A stretch of 41,524 bases of DNA from Bacteroidales bacterium (GCA_017551725.1 JAFZKY010000037.1:82071-123594); one strand, 5' to 3'; numbered from the stretch's first letter, positions 25,349-34,119 are shown. Notes: generated by a model not told the origin, from the sequence alone. Program-made: numbers and translations.

Positions 25349-27610
25349 CTACGCTTTCAGAAATTCGTCGATGGACTGGGCGGCCCGCTTACCCGCGCCC
25401 ATGGCCAGAATGACCGTGGCCGCCCCGGTGACAATGTCGCCGCCGGCAAAGATGCCCTTCCGTGAGGTGCGTCCGTCGTCATCGGCGGTAACGCAGCCAT
25501 GTCGGTTGATGTCGAGACCATCGGTGGTGGAGGCTATCAGCGGATTCGGGGACGTTCCCACCGCGATGATCACCATATCCACGTCCAGCGTGAACTCGGA
25601 ATCGGGAATGGGCACCGGACGACGACGCCCGGAGGCATCAGGTTCACCCAGTTCCATCCGGATACATTCCATGCCACTGACCCAGCCTTGCTCGTTACCG
25701 AGAATCTTCACTGGGTTGCAAAGCAGATGGAAGACCACGCCTTCCTCTTTGGCATGGTGCACCTCTTCGGCACGGGCAGGAAGCTCGGCTTCCGAGCGGC
25801 GATATACCACGTACACGTCCGCACCGAGTCGGATAGCGGTACGCGCGGCATCCATCGCCACGTTGCCACCACCAACCACCGCCACGCGCTTGCCGACGAA
25901 ATTGGGCGTTTCATGCTCTTTTTTGTAGGCGAACAACAGATTGTTGCGCGTCAGGAACTCATTGGCCGACACCACACCACACAGGTTCTCGCCAGGTATG
26001 TTCATAAAGTTGGGGAATCCGGCGCCTGTTCCGAGATATACGGCATCGAAACCCCACTTGTTCAACAGATCATCCACGGATACCGTTCGTCCAATCACCA
26101 CGTTGCTTTCAAAGCGCACGCCCAATTTCTTCACATTCTCCACCTCATGCTTCACCACACTCTCCTTAGGCAAACGGAATGAGGGAATACCATAGACCAA
26201 AACGCCACCAAACTCATGCAAAGCCTCAAAAATAGTGACATTATAGCCTTTCATGCGGAGTTCTTTGGCACAAGTCAAACCAGAGGGACCGCTACCGATG
26301 ACCGCCACCCTATAGCCGTTTTCGCCAGCACTCTTCGACATGGTGAAATTGTTTTCGCGGGACCAGTCGCCGACGAAGCGTTCCAGTTTCCCGATGGCAA
26401 TCGGCTCGCCCTTGCGACCTAACACGCATTTGCCTTCGCACTGCGTCTCCTGCGGGCACACGCGGCCACACACGGCGGGCAGGGCGGAATCTTCATTGAT
26501 GATGCGGGCAGCCTCGGCAAAATGGCCTTCCGCCACCTGCTGGATAAACGCGGGTATGTTGATCTGCACGGGGCATCCCGACACGCACTGCGGTTTTTTG
26601 CAATTCAAGCAGCGACGGGCTTCGGCCATGGCCTCCTCCTCATTATATCCCAGGCACACCTCATCAAAATTGTGCCGGCGGATCTCGGCGGGCTGCTCAC
26701 GCACGGGCACACGACGCGCCGGCGGGATGGAGAGCGGGGCCTGCTCTACAGCGGCATCCATACACTCGCAATGGTGCTCCGACTCCTTTCTGCCGTCAAT
26801 ATGGTCGTACATAGCCTGACGGCGCATACATTCGTCAAAATCAATCAGGGAAGCATTGAATTCGGGGCCGTCCACGCAGGTAAAGCGGGTCTGCCCGCCA
26901 ACCGTCACGCGGCATGCGCCACACATGCCCGTGCCGTCCACCATCAGGGCGTTCAGGCTCACAATGCAGGGAATATTGAGCTGTGCTGCCTTCTTTGCAA
27001 CGAACTTCATCATAATCATCGGGCCGATGGCCGTAATCTCATCGTAACGTTTCCCTTCTTTTTCCACCAAACGCGACAACACATCCGTCACGGTGCCTTT
27101 CTCCCCCATCGAACCATCGTCGGTGGCGATGTAGAGATTGTCGGAAACGGGACGCAGTTTCTCAATGTAAAACAGCAGCGATTTGGTGCGGGCACCGATA
27201 ATCACATCACAATCAAGACCATGCGCATACATCCATTTCACCAGCGGGTAGATGGGTGCAATGCCCACGCCGCCTGCGATGAAGCAGTAGCGCGTGCGAC
27301 GCAGCTCACCTATGGGCCGATGGATGAAGGCAGAGGGCCGCCCCAAAGGACCGACAATGTCGTGGTAGGACTCGCCCACCTGGAAATTCAGCATCTTGCG
27401 GGTGGAATAGCCTATCGTCTTCACCACCAAGGTGATCGTGCCGTCAAAAAGATCCGTGTCGCTGATGGTCAGCGGGATACGTTCGGCCTTCTCGTCCGCC
27501 TTCACAATGACGAACTGGCCCGGCAGCGCCGCTTGCGCAATCTTGGGGGCTTCCACTTCCAACAGATAGGTGTCTTGTCCGAGTTCTTCCTTCTTAATGA
27601 TTTTATACAT
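25349..27610 (-). CDS. Fused NfnA/NfnB-type NADH-dependent ferredoxin:NADP oxidoreductase (PyrK-like plus GltD-like)
   Basis: A 753-residue fusion. Residues about 1-270 are a ferredoxin-NADP reductase/PyrK-like domain: PGQFVIVKADEKAERIPLTI (flavin), FIAGGVGIAPIYPL (nucleotide), and a 2Fe-2S site in GTGMCGACRVTVGGQTRFTC. Residues about 320-753 are GltD/NfnB-like, with two 4Fe-4S Cys clusters (CLNCKKPQCVSGCPV, CGRVCPQETQCEGKC), the FAD motif GSGPSGL and the NADPH motif VGGGNVAMDAART. Such proteins link NADH, NADPH and ferredoxin pools and may bifurcate electrons; they are often misnamed glutamate synthase small subunit. The ATG at 27610 is chosen over an upstream TTG. A terminator separates it from fprA. 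Confidence 0.92.
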   Translation of the reverse strand: MYKIIKKEELGQDTYLLEVEAPKIAQAALPGQFVIVKADEKAERIPLTISDTDLFDGTITLVVKTIGYSTRKMLNFQVGESYHDIVGPLGRPSAFIHRPIGELRRTRYCFIAGGVGIAPIYPLVKWMYAHGLDCDVIIGARTKSLLFYIEKLRPVSDNLYIATDDGSMGEKGTVTDVLSRLVEKEGKRYDEITAIGPMIMMKFVAKKAAQLNIPCIVSLNALMVDGTGMCGACRVTVGGQTRFTCVDGPEFNASLIDFDECMRRQAMYDHIDGRKESEHHCECMDAAVEQAPLSIPPARRVPVREQPAEIRRHNFDEVCLGYNEEEAMAEARRCLNCKKPQCVSGCPVQINIPAFIQQVAEGHFAEAARIINEDSALPAVCGRVCPQETQCEGKCVLGRKGEPIAIGKLERFVGDWSRENNFTMSKSAGENGYRVAVIGSGPSGLTCAKELRMKGYNVTIFEALHEFGGVLVYGIPSFRLPKESVVKHEVENVKKLGVRFESNVVIGRTVSVDDLLNKWGFDAVYLGTGAGFPNFMNIPGENLCGVVSANEFLTRNNLLFAYKKEHETPNFVGKRVAVVGGGNVAMDAARTAIRLGADVYVVYRRSEAELPARAEEVHHAKEEGVVFHLLCNPVKILGNEQGWVSGMECIRMELGEPDASGRRRPVPIPDSEFTLDVDMVIIAVGTSPNPLIASTTDGLDINRHGCVTADDDGRTSRKGIFAGGDIVTGAATVILAMGAGKRAAQSIDEFLKA

Positions 27611-27642
27611 AGTCGGTTGTTGTATTTTGATTTTATTACAAT

Positions 27643-27669
27643 TCAAAAAATAACCGCCCCGCGGGCGGT
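27643..27669 (-). terminator. Intrinsic terminator after fprA
   Basis: On the minus strand ACCGCCC, GCG, GGGCGGT forms a GC-rich 7-bp hairpin followed by TTATTTTTTG. It lies 18 bp after the fprA stop and 33 bp before the NfnAB start, so the two genes are likely separate units or attenuated. Confidence 0.75.
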
Positions 27670-27687
27670 CTTGTACTTGTCGCTACC

Positions 27688-28893
27688 TTATGCCTGCAGC
27701 GAGGTCACGATGGCATCCGCCAGCTTCTCCAAATCCGTCAACTGATTCGCTTTCAGTGAGGATTTCAGCGTCACGACGGGTTCCAGCAGCGTGTTGGCTT
27801 TCATTTCCGCCATGATTTTGCGGATGATATTGGCGGCTTGCGGGGCCCACGTGCCGTTTTCCACCAGGGCAAAGGTTCTGCCCTGCAGGGCATGGGCCTG
27901 CAAATCCAGCAGGAAGGTCTCCATCGGCGGGAAGAGGCCGTTGTTGTAGGTGGGTGCGGCCATCACAATGTGGCTGCAGCGGAATGTTTCCGCCACCAAG
28001 TCCGACACGTGCGTCACGGAGACATCGTACATCTTGATGTCGCGAACCCCTTTTTTCGCCAGATAACCGGCCAAAATAGTGGCGGCATTTTCCGTGTGGC
28101 CATACGGGGAACCATATACAATCACAACACCCTTCTGTTCGGGTTCGTAACGGCTCCATTGGTCATGTTTATGGATAAAATACTCCAGATTCTCCCGCCA
28201 GATGGGTCCATGTAGCGGGCAGATCATCTGAATGTCCAGCGCAGCCGCCTTTTTCAGCAGATTCTGCACCTGGATGCCGTATTTTCCCACAATATTCGTA
28301 TAGTAGCGACGGGCATCGTCCAGCCAATCGCGGTCAAAGTCAACCTCATCGGCGTACAGGTTTCCGCTCAACGCGCCAAACGTGCCGAAAGCGTCGGCGG
28401 AGAACAGGATCTTGGCGGTGGCATCATACGAGACCAGCACCTCCGGCCAGTGTACCATCGCCGCCGACACAAACTGGAGCGTATGGTCGTTCACCGTGAG
28501 CGTATCGCCCTCCTTCACAATCTGCAGTTGGCCCGACAAGTCCATATCGAAAAACTGTCCGATAAACTTCGCCGCCTGCTGGCTGCACACTACCTTCACC
28601 TCGGGATAACGGATCAGTACCTCCTTCATCATGGCCAGATGGTCGGGTTCCACATGATGAACAACCATATAGTCCAATTTCTGCCCATTCAGAGTAGCAT
28701 CCAAGTTCTCAAGGAATTGGGCACCGACAGAATTGTCGGCCATATCCAGCAAGGCCGTCTGCACCCCGGTGTAGATATAGGAGTTGTAAGAAACGCCCCG
28801 AGGCACGGGCATGACGTTTTCAAAAAGGGCCAGCCGCCGGTCGGAGGCGCCGATGTACCAGAGATTCGGTTTTATTTCACGAGATGTATTCAT
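27688..28893 (-). CDS. A-type flavodiiron protein (FprA family)
   Basis: A 401-residue flavodiiron protein that reduces O2 and/or NO in the cytoplasm of anaerobes. The metallo-beta-lactamase-like domain (about 1-250) has all diiron ligands: HVEPD (His80, Glu82, Asp84), His148 in AAMVHWPE, Asp167 in LFSADAFG and His228 in CPLHGP. The flavodoxin domain (about 255-395) has the FMN loop VIVYGSPYGHTENAA and the later VENGTWAP. No rubredoxin domain is fused, so an external donor is needed. The adjacent NfnAB reductase could feed electrons to a rubredoxin or ferredoxin, but that is inference. Confidence 0.95.
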   Translation of the reverse strand: MNTSREIKPNLWYIGASDRRLALFENVMPVPRGVSYNSYIYTGVQTALLDMADNSVGAQFLENLDATLNGQKLDYMVVHHVEPDHLAMMKEVLIRYPEVKVVCSQQAAKFIGQFFDMDLSGQLQIVKEGDTLTVNDHTLQFVSAAMVHWPEVLVSYDATAKILFSADAFGTFGALSGNLYADEVDFDRDWLDDARRYYTNIVGKYGIQVQNLLKKAAALDIQMICPLHGPIWRENLEYFIHKHDQWSRYEPEQKGVVIVYGSPYGHTENAATILAGYLAKKGVRDIKMYDVSVTHVSDLVAETFRCSHIVMAAPTYNNGLFPPMETFLLDLQAHALQGRTFALVENGTWAPQAANIIRKIMAEMKANTLLEPVVTLKSSLKANQLTDLEKLADAIVTSLQA

Positions 28894-28927
28894 GTTTTGC
28901 TATTATATATTATTGTAAAAAACAACG

Positions 28928-29338
28928 CTACTTCTGGTCTTCCTGCTTTCCAATCTCCTCGTTCTCCTTTTTCAGCACCACCACTTCTATGATGGCGTAC
29001 ATGAAATAAATGATCAGGAACGCTATGGCAAAGCGCCACGCATCTTCCTTATTTAAAACCATATACAACACCAAAAACAGCAGACATGAGAGGAGTTTCA
29101 CCACGCGGGAGAGCATATAGTTGGACACAAAACGCTTGCCCTCTTTCCCTCCGCTGTCGCGCAATACGATGTAGAGAGAGAACAGCGTGATGACCAAAAA
29201 GAAAAGTACAATAAACGGCAGTGCCGGCGAAGCGTACTCGGGGCAAAGCCATTGGAAAATGACAGTCAGGGCGGCCACCACCGCCGAGAACAACAAGATA
29301 CGGAACGAGAATTTCCTAATGGGTATCTTCTGACTCAT
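28928..29338 (-). CDS. ATP-synthase-cluster-associated small membrane protein
   Basis: A 136-residue protein with four hydrophobic segments (about 14-32, 37-57, 78-96, 101-120) and a charged C-terminal tail. In Bacteroidota an uncharacterised membrane protein of this type often sits between atpZ and atpB. Its ATG at 29338 overlaps the atpZ 3' end by 23 bp; a GTG two codons earlier is also possible. Here the next gene downstream is fprA, not atpB. Function unknown; a role in F0 assembly is a guess from usual context. Confidence 0.7.
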   Translation of the reverse strand: MSQKIPIRKFSFRILLFSAVVAALTVIFQWLCPEYASPALPFIVLFFLVITLFSLYIVLRDSGGKEGKRFVSNYMLSRVVKLLSCLLFLVLYMVLNKEDAWRFAIAFLIIYFMYAIIEVVVLKKENEEIGKQEDQK

Positions 29339-29567
29339 GTTCACTCTTTTTTTTCGGAGTTACACCCTTAATCATCAAATAGATAGCCACCGCAACCGAG
29401 CCCAAGGAGCCTATCAGGGTAAGCAACGGCAAGGTTCCCAGCATCTTATCCAGCTTCACACCACCGAAAACACCTATCAGCACAATCACGCCCATTTCGA
29501 TGGCGAGATTGGAGTAATAGGCGTACTTTGCCAAGGGAGAATCCTTCTTGATGGGAGGCTGCGGCAT
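29316..29567 (-). CDS. atpZ: AtpZ/AtpI-family protein
   Basis: An 83-residue protein with two membrane segments (about 20-38 and 47-66). The pattern YSNLAIEMGVIVLIGVFGG, VKLDKMLGT and the second hydrophobic helix match the AtpZ/AtpI family, thought to help assemble the c-ring or to move cations (Mg2+/Ca2+) for the F-type ATP synthase. It starts 5 bp after the bactofilin gene and overlaps the following membrane protein gene. ATP synthase subunits, which normally follow in this order, are absent from the window. Confidence 0.85.
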   Translation of the reverse strand: MPQPPIKKDSPLAKYAYYSNLAIEMGVIVLIGVFGGVKLDKMLGTLPLLTLIGSLGSVAVAIYLMIKGVTPKKKSEHESEDTH

Positions 29568-29572
29568 CGGCG

Positions 29573-29953
29573 CTATTTCCTTTCAGGCTGGGGCGCAACG
29601 GGAGCCTTTGTGGTCTGCATCTTGCAATTGCCGGAAAATTCGGCACCCGGCTCGATGGCGATTTTGCCCACCACGATGTTGCCTTGCAGCTTGGCGGACG
29701 ACTTCAACGTCATGAGGTCGCTCACATTCAGGGTTTCGGCCTTCACCGTGCCCTCGATTTCAACGCTGTTGCAGGTAATGTTGCCCTCCACCAAACCGCT
29801 GCGTCCGATGATAATTTTGGATTTGGACGTGACATTCCCTTTCACGTGTCCGTCAATGCGGCAGTCGCTGTTGGTAACGACGCTACCCTCTACCTGCGTG
29901 CCTTGTGCAATCATGTTGACAGCACCTAAATCTCTGATTTCGTTGTCTTTCAT
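29573..29953 (-). CDS. Bactofilin (polymer-forming cytoskeletal protein)
   Basis: A 126-residue bactofilin (DUF583), a self-polymerising right-handed beta-helix protein. Short hexapeptide-like turns are visible: IAQGTQVEGSVVTNSDCRID, GHVKGNVTSKSKIIIGRSG, LVEGNITCNSVEIEGTVKAE and LQGNIVVGKIAIEPGAEF. Unstructured ends flank the core. The ATG at 29953 is used; an in-frame TTG nine codons upstream is less likely. It lies 45 bp after porW and 5 bp before atpZ. I recall the order porW/sprE, bactofilin, atpZ from other Bacteroidota. Confidence 0.93.
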   Translation of the reverse strand: MKDNEIRDLGAVNMIAQGTQVEGSVVTNSDCRIDGHVKGNVTSKSKIIIGRSGLVEGNITCNSVEIEGTVKAETLNVSDLMTLKSSAKLQGNIVVGKIAIEPGAEFSGNCKMQTTKAPVAPQPERK

Positions 29954-29998
29954 ACTATCTTTTTTTTCTGTTCGTAACAATTATGATTTCTATTTTTA

Positions 29999-32695
29999 CT
30001 ATTGTTTCAAATAATTCTCCTTGAAAAAGTTAGCATATGCAGCTCTTTCATCCTTGTTGTTATAAAAAGTTGTGTAGTTGGTAGCCGACATGGCATACAC
30101 CTCAATGTTGCCATTAGCTATATCGCCGGCAAAATCTTCATGTTTCACCAGCACATGGTAATAATCCATCACTGCAGCCTTGTTGGCAAACTTGGCCACC
30201 GTGACCATCTGCTGGGAATTGTTGATATAGAAACTGCTCATATTGAAACGCTGCAAGCTGAACAGGAGCTTATTGAAATTTGTCAGTTTGAGTTTAACGT
30301 CCTGCACAGGCAAATTTGCGGCCTTTACCAGCAGCACCATATAGTGCATCTCATCATCCTTGACTATAAAAGAATTTTTTACAACATTGGTTTGCGGCGC
30401 TTCCGTGACCGGTGCCTCCTGTGCCTTGGTGGAATCCGTCGTGGGTGGAAGGGTGGCGGCCAACTTCTGGGCATCAAAGGTGGAGAGGTAGATGCGTGCC
30501 AACTCGGCCACCTCATACTGGCCATATTGGCTGATCACGTTCCGCAAGCCTACGATAAGCGTGTCCTCGTTATATACCTGACCGGCAGCCACGGCACGCA
30601 GATAAGCGAACTTCGACGCTAGTTCCTTATCTTGACAATTCGACAGGGTAGCATCCGTTTTCTGAACCACAACACTCCACTGCCGGTTCTGGAAAGCATC
30701 ATACACCTCCTGATACATATTCTCCGCCATCTGCTCTTGGCTGGCCAGTTTCTTGTAGTAATCCGGATCCTGGATCAGCTTGGCATAGTCAGTGTCCGGA
30801 TATTTGGTCAGCAAAATCTGCTTGTAATGTTCGTATTTGGGATCGTTCTGTTTCAGATAGATGGAGTACAACAGGAACGTACACGGCAGGGCATACTCGG
30901 ATTCGGGATAACGTTTCAAAAGGGATTCGAACGAGGCACAGGTTCGCGGAAGGTCGTTCAAAAGATCCTGATAGATAAAACCCACCTCATACAAGTCCCT
31001 GGCGATGATGGCGTTGGAGGTGTCCATTGCCCCCTGGGTGAGCGGCAGGTCCTGCAGATAATACTCTTCCTTCTTGGGGTCGGTTTCCCGTTTCTTGATG
31101 GGATTGCCATCCTCGTCATACTCCACCGTATCCTTGGCATGATTGGGATCGTTCATCACAGCCATGTCCTCGAATGAGATTTGCACCTTGTTGCTGACGA
31201 ACCAGTTGTCTTCCAGTTTCCGGTTGCCCCAACGCCGGTAGAAGTCCTGTTGGCCGGCAGTCACCAGCGACTGGTTGTAAAAATACCACTTTCCGTTGGA
31301 AGAGGTGGTGTTGATGTTGGTGTAGGACGAGGCGTTCTGCAATGCCAACATCCGTTCAGCCTCCTCGGCAGCGGCTTTGCGCTCGGCCTCGGTGTAGTCG
31401 GCAATCATCTTGCGCACCCATGCTTTGCGTTGACCTTCCGGCATCTTGGCGATGCGTTGCAAGCTGTCCTGGAGGTCAATCTCGTCCAACTTGTCCACCA
31501 AGTCTTTCAACACGTTGGCTCTTTTCAGGATATTGTCATAATCCGGATAGTTTTTGGGAATGCTCATGACCGCCGTGTCATAGTAGGCTTGCGCCATGCG
31601 GTACTCATCCTGACTGAAAAAGAAATCGGCGAGCGTGAGGCTGGAGAACGTCTTCTGATAATAATTGTTCGTGGAAGTGGATACCGACTTTTTCAAATAA
31701 TCGATACGCAACGAATCGTCCTCGTCGATGCGGGCGATTTCCGAGCAGGCATAGTATATCTGGTCCTTGAAATCCTCGTTCTTCTTTTCGTTCAACATTT
31801 TGCGGAACTGCTTCATGATGGCGTTCCGGGATGATTCGCTGCCGTCGTAGTTGGAAGCCAGGTGCATCTGGGCGCAGAAAACCTGCTCATAGATGGACGA
31901 CTTTTTGATGACCTTCATGAAATTCTTCTGAGCCTCGGCCTGTTGTCCCATCTCCTCGTACAATTGTCCCAAGATCAGGTGCAGACGGGACTTGAAATCG
32001 CGCTTCGGGTGAGCATCGATGGTGTTTTGGATGAAATCGACGGCCTCTTGCTTGTCACCGTCGGGGGCGGTAAGGTGGTACTCGGCCTTCGCCGCGTTGA
32101 ACCAGACGTTGAACTTGTGGTTTTTCTTGTTGGTGGCCAGATAGTGCAGATTCTCCAACTGCTCGTCGGCACTGGCAAAATAGCCTTGACGCATGGCCGT
32201 GCGGGCCTGCAAGACAGCAGCCTCGTTGTATGTGTTCGACTTGGGGTAATTGTGCATGATGTAGTTGAACACCCGCTGCGCCTGTGTGTAGTCCTGCTTG
32301 TAGAAATAGGCCTTGCCCATGATGAGATAGGCATCGTCGATGGTCTTCACGTACTCCTTGCCCCGGATCAGCATCGAATGCTTGTAGATGGACTTGGAGG
32401 CTTTCTCAATGGTGCGGTCCAAGTGGGGCAGCGCCGAGCCAAGGTCCGACTTGCTAGGGTAGTTGTAGATCGGCAGCCGGACTGTATAATTGTCCTTGCC
32501 CATTTTAGCCATCTCCGCCTCGGCACTTTTCATGGCCTGTTGGCCGTTCCAAAGCACATTGTACTTGTTGGTTACATTATGATAAGCCCTGTTCGGAAAC
32601 GTGTTCTTGGAGGTGGAACAGGCCGCCAACCCGACCAGCAGAGCTGCCAGCAGGCCTATTGTGAGGAGAGGAAGAATGTTATGTTTCTGTTTCAA
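29999..32695 (-). CDS. porW: T9SS periplasmic lipoprotein PorW/SprE
   Basis: An 898-residue lipoprotein with lipobox VGLAAC (Cys26). Immediately after it comes the family N-terminus STSKNTFPNRAYHNVTNKYN, then many TPR helices (for example YLIMGKAYFYKQDYTQAQRV, ADEQLENLHYLATNKK), and a C-terminal domain with YMVLLVKAANLPVQDVKLKL. PorW/SprE is an essential T9SS lipoprotein that connects the PorLM motor side to the outer-membrane ring or translocon. No ATG exists before the signal peptide in this frame; TTG at 32695 is the only start that gives the n-region KQKHN. The next genes are bactofilin and atpZ. Cargo for this system is encoded at 9.3 and 18.1 kb. Confidence 0.9.
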   Translation of the reverse strand: MKQKHNILPLLTIGLLAALLVGLAACSTSKNTFPNRAYHNVTNKYNVLWNGQQAMKSAEAEMAKMGKDNYTVRLPIYNYPSKSDLGSALPHLDRTIEKASKSIYKHSMLIRGKEYVKTIDDAYLIMGKAYFYKQDYTQAQRVFNYIMHNYPKSNTYNEAAVLQARTAMRQGYFASADEQLENLHYLATNKKNHKFNVWFNAAKAEYHLTAPDGDKQEAVDFIQNTIDAHPKRDFKSRLHLILGQLYEEMGQQAEAQKNFMKVIKKSSIYEQVFCAQMHLASNYDGSESSRNAIMKQFRKMLNEKKNEDFKDQIYYACSEIARIDEDDSLRIDYLKKSVSTSTNNYYQKTFSSLTLADFFFSQDEYRMAQAYYDTAVMSIPKNYPDYDNILKRANVLKDLVDKLDEIDLQDSLQRIAKMPEGQRKAWVRKMIADYTEAERKAAAEEAERMLALQNASSYTNINTTSSNGKWYFYNQSLVTAGQQDFYRRWGNRKLEDNWFVSNKVQISFEDMAVMNDPNHAKDTVEYDEDGNPIKKRETDPKKEEYYLQDLPLTQGAMDTSNAIIARDLYEVGFIYQDLLNDLPRTCASFESLLKRYPESEYALPCTFLLYSIYLKQNDPKYEHYKQILLTKYPDTDYAKLIQDPDYYKKLASQEQMAENMYQEVYDAFQNRQWSVVVQKTDATLSNCQDKELASKFAYLRAVAAGQVYNEDTLIVGLRNVISQYGQYEVAELARIYLSTFDAQKLAATLPPTTDSTKAQEAPVTEAPQTNVVKNSFIVKDDEMHYMVLLVKAANLPVQDVKLKLTNFNKLLFSLQRFNMSSFYINNSQQMVTVAKFANKAAVMDYYHVLVKHEDFAGDIANGNIEVYAMSATNYTTFYNNKDERAAYANFFKENYLKQ

Positions 32696-32743
32696 TCTTG
32701 TAGAATCTAATAATAAAGACAGAATAACGTTCCGACTATGATT

Positions 32744-33355
32744 TTATTTTCCCTTCTGCTTGAAATATTCTTCCAACAGACGTTGAACATATTTTCCGAA
32801 AACGTCAAACTCGATGTTGACAACGGTTCCGGGTTTGAAATTGTGGAAATTGGTCACCTTGTGCGTGTAGGGGATGATGGCCACGGAGAACATGCCCCGT
32901 TCGGAGTCCACCACCGTCAGGCTCACCCCGTTGACGGAGATGGAGCCCTTGGGCACGGTGAAGTTGTTCTTTTCGGGGTCATACGAGAAATAGTAGCGCC
33001 AGCTGCCGTTCTCGTCCACCACCTTCTCGCACACGGCGGTCTGATCGACATGACCTTGGACGATGTGTCCGTCGAAGCGACCGTCCATGCGCATACTGCG
33101 TTCCAGGTTCACCTCATCGCCCACCTTCCAGGTTTTGAGGTTGGTTTTCAGCATGGTTTCCTCCATAGCGGTCACCACATATTGTTTCTTCTCCTTGTCC
33201 AACTTCACGATGGTCAGGCAGCATCCGTCATGGGCCATACTCTGGTCGATGGAGAGCTCGTCGGCGAAATCCACTTCCAGCGTAAAGTCAAAATTCGTCC
33301 TATCCTGTTTTATATCAACGATTCTGCCTGTTTTTTCAATAATACCCGTAAACAT
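32744..33355 (-). CDS. ribE: Riboflavin synthase, alpha chain
   Basis: A 203-residue enzyme that dismutates two 6,7-dimethyl-8-ribityllumazine molecules to riboflavin. It has the two tandem beta-barrels of the family: the N-terminal start MFTGIIEKTGRI, GCCLTIVKLD, GRFDGHIVQGHVDQ; and the second half with SISVNGVSLTVVDSE, FSVAIIPYTHKVTNF and VNIEFDVFGKYVQRLLE. The residues S, C and H of the active site region are in place. A -7 box lies 25 bp upstream. porW starts 48 bp after the stop. Confidence 0.96.
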   Translation of the reverse strand: MFTGIIEKTGRIVDIKQDRTNFDFTLEVDFADELSIDQSMAHDGCCLTIVKLDKEKKQYVVTAMEETMLKTNLKTWKVGDEVNLERSMRMDGRFDGHIVQGHVDQTAVCEKVVDENGSWRYYFSYDPEKNNFTVPKGSISVNGVSLTVVDSERGMFSVAIIPYTHKVTNFHNFKPGTVVNIEFDVFGKYVQRLLEEYFKQKGK

Positions 33356-33379
33356 TATTATCCTAGTTTAAAAAACGCG

Positions 33380-33387
33380 CAAAGATA
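33380..33387 (-). promoter_or_regulatory. -7 box for ribE (and possibly porW-bactofilin-atpZ)
   Basis: The minus strand reads TATCTTTG, 25 bp before the ribE ATG. There is no clear -33 box and no FMN riboswitch-like fold in the short leader. Confidence 0.5.
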
Positions 33388-33451
33388 CAAAAAATCAGGG
33401 AATAATGAATAGTTTAGAGTTGACAGTTTAGCGTAATTTGCCAACGGCCGG

Positions 33452-33943
33452 CTACTGGTTCTTGTATTTCACCACTTCGTCGGAGAAGAACTCCAGCTGC
33501 ACGCCGGCGGCCTTGAACATCTCCTCCGACTCGGCTCCGGCGTGGTATTTGTTGGCGCACACCACGCGCTTGATGCCGCAGTTGATGATGAGCATGGCGC
33601 ACACGCGGCAGGGGGTCATACGGCAATAGAGGGTGGCTCCGTCCAGCGAGATGCCCAGCTTGGCAGCCTGGCAGATGGCGTTCTGCTCGGCGTGAACAGT
33701 GCGCACGCAGTGCTGCGTCACGGTGCCGTCCTCATGGACCGTCTGCTTGAGCTGGTGGCCCACTTCGTCGCAATGGGGCAGCCCCTTGGGCGAGCCCACA
33801 TAGCCGGTGACGAGGATCTGGCGGTCGCGCACCACCACGCAGCCGCTGCGCCCGCGGTCGCATGTGGCCCGCTTGCTAACGGTATCGGCAATCTCCATGA
33901 AATATTCATCCCACGAGGGACGTATGTGTTTGGTTTCTTCCAT
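33452..33943 (-). CDS. dCMP deaminase family protein
   Basis: A 163-residue zinc deaminase that converts dCMP to dUMP for thymidylate synthesis; relatives are called ComEB in competence loci. Zinc ligands are visible in TVHAEQNAI (His, with catalytic Glu) and TPCRVCAM (two Cys). ATCDRGRSGCVVVRD, GYVGSPKGLPHC and VVCANKYHAG are typical of the family. Length fits. It is divergent from the rarA locus, with a -7 box of its own. Confidence 0.95.
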   Translation of the reverse strand: MEETKHIRPSWDEYFMEIADTVSKRATCDRGRSGCVVVRDRQILVTGYVGSPKGLPHCDEVGHQLKQTVHEDGTVTQHCVRTVHAEQNAICQAAKLGISLDGATLYCRMTPCRVCAMLIINCGIKRVVCANKYHAGAESEEMFKAAGVQLEFFSDEVVKYKNQ

Positions 33944-33966
33944 AATTTCCGTTTTTATTCAAAGTG

Positions 33967-33974
33967 CAAAGATA
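33967..33974 (-). promoter_or_regulatory. -7 box for dCMP deaminase gene
   Basis: The minus strand reads TATCTTTG, 23 bp before the ATG at 33943. Confidence 0.5.
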
Positions 33975-34023
33975 CAAAAAAAAGCAAATTTTATTCTGCA
34001 GCAAATCATATCGGAATATTATG

Positions 34024-34031
34024 TACCTTTG
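34024..34031 (+). promoter_or_regulatory. -7 box for the rarA locus
   Basis: TACCTTTG, an exact TAnnTTTG match. Transcription should start near 34038. That is just upstream of the GTG at 34051, which begins the ancestral RarA N-terminus, and 80 bp before the ATG at 34120. Confidence 0.5.
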
Positions 34032-34050
34032 CCAACTTGTTTTTATTGCC

Positions 34051-34095
34051 GTGCAGAAACCGCTTGCAGAGATATTGCGTCCCTGGACTTTGTAA
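34051..34095 (+). pseudogene. rarA: Detached 5' end of rarA, ended by an in-frame TAA
   Basis: From GTG 34051 the frame reads VQKPLAEILRPWTL, then TAA at 34093-34095, then SYIGQEHL running directly into the main RarA reading frame. Intact RarA proteins have PLAERLRPKTLDEYIGQEHL here, so the stop replaces one acidic residue, and two further conserved positions (R to I, K to W) are altered. The region is collinear with no length change, so it is a nonsense substitution rather than a frameshift. It might still act as a 14-codon upstream ORF before reinitiation at 34120. Confidence 0.75.
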
Positions 34096-34119
34096 AGCTA
34101 CATCGGGCAGGAGCACCTG

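Noticed and set aside
26522-27745. 407-codon plus-strand open frame
   Set aside because: Antisense to the NfnAB fusion, whose cofactor motifs are complete.
32696-33355. FMN riboswitch ahead of riboflavin synthase
   Set aside because: The leader between the -7 box and the ATG is too short, and I see none of the conserved RFN segments.
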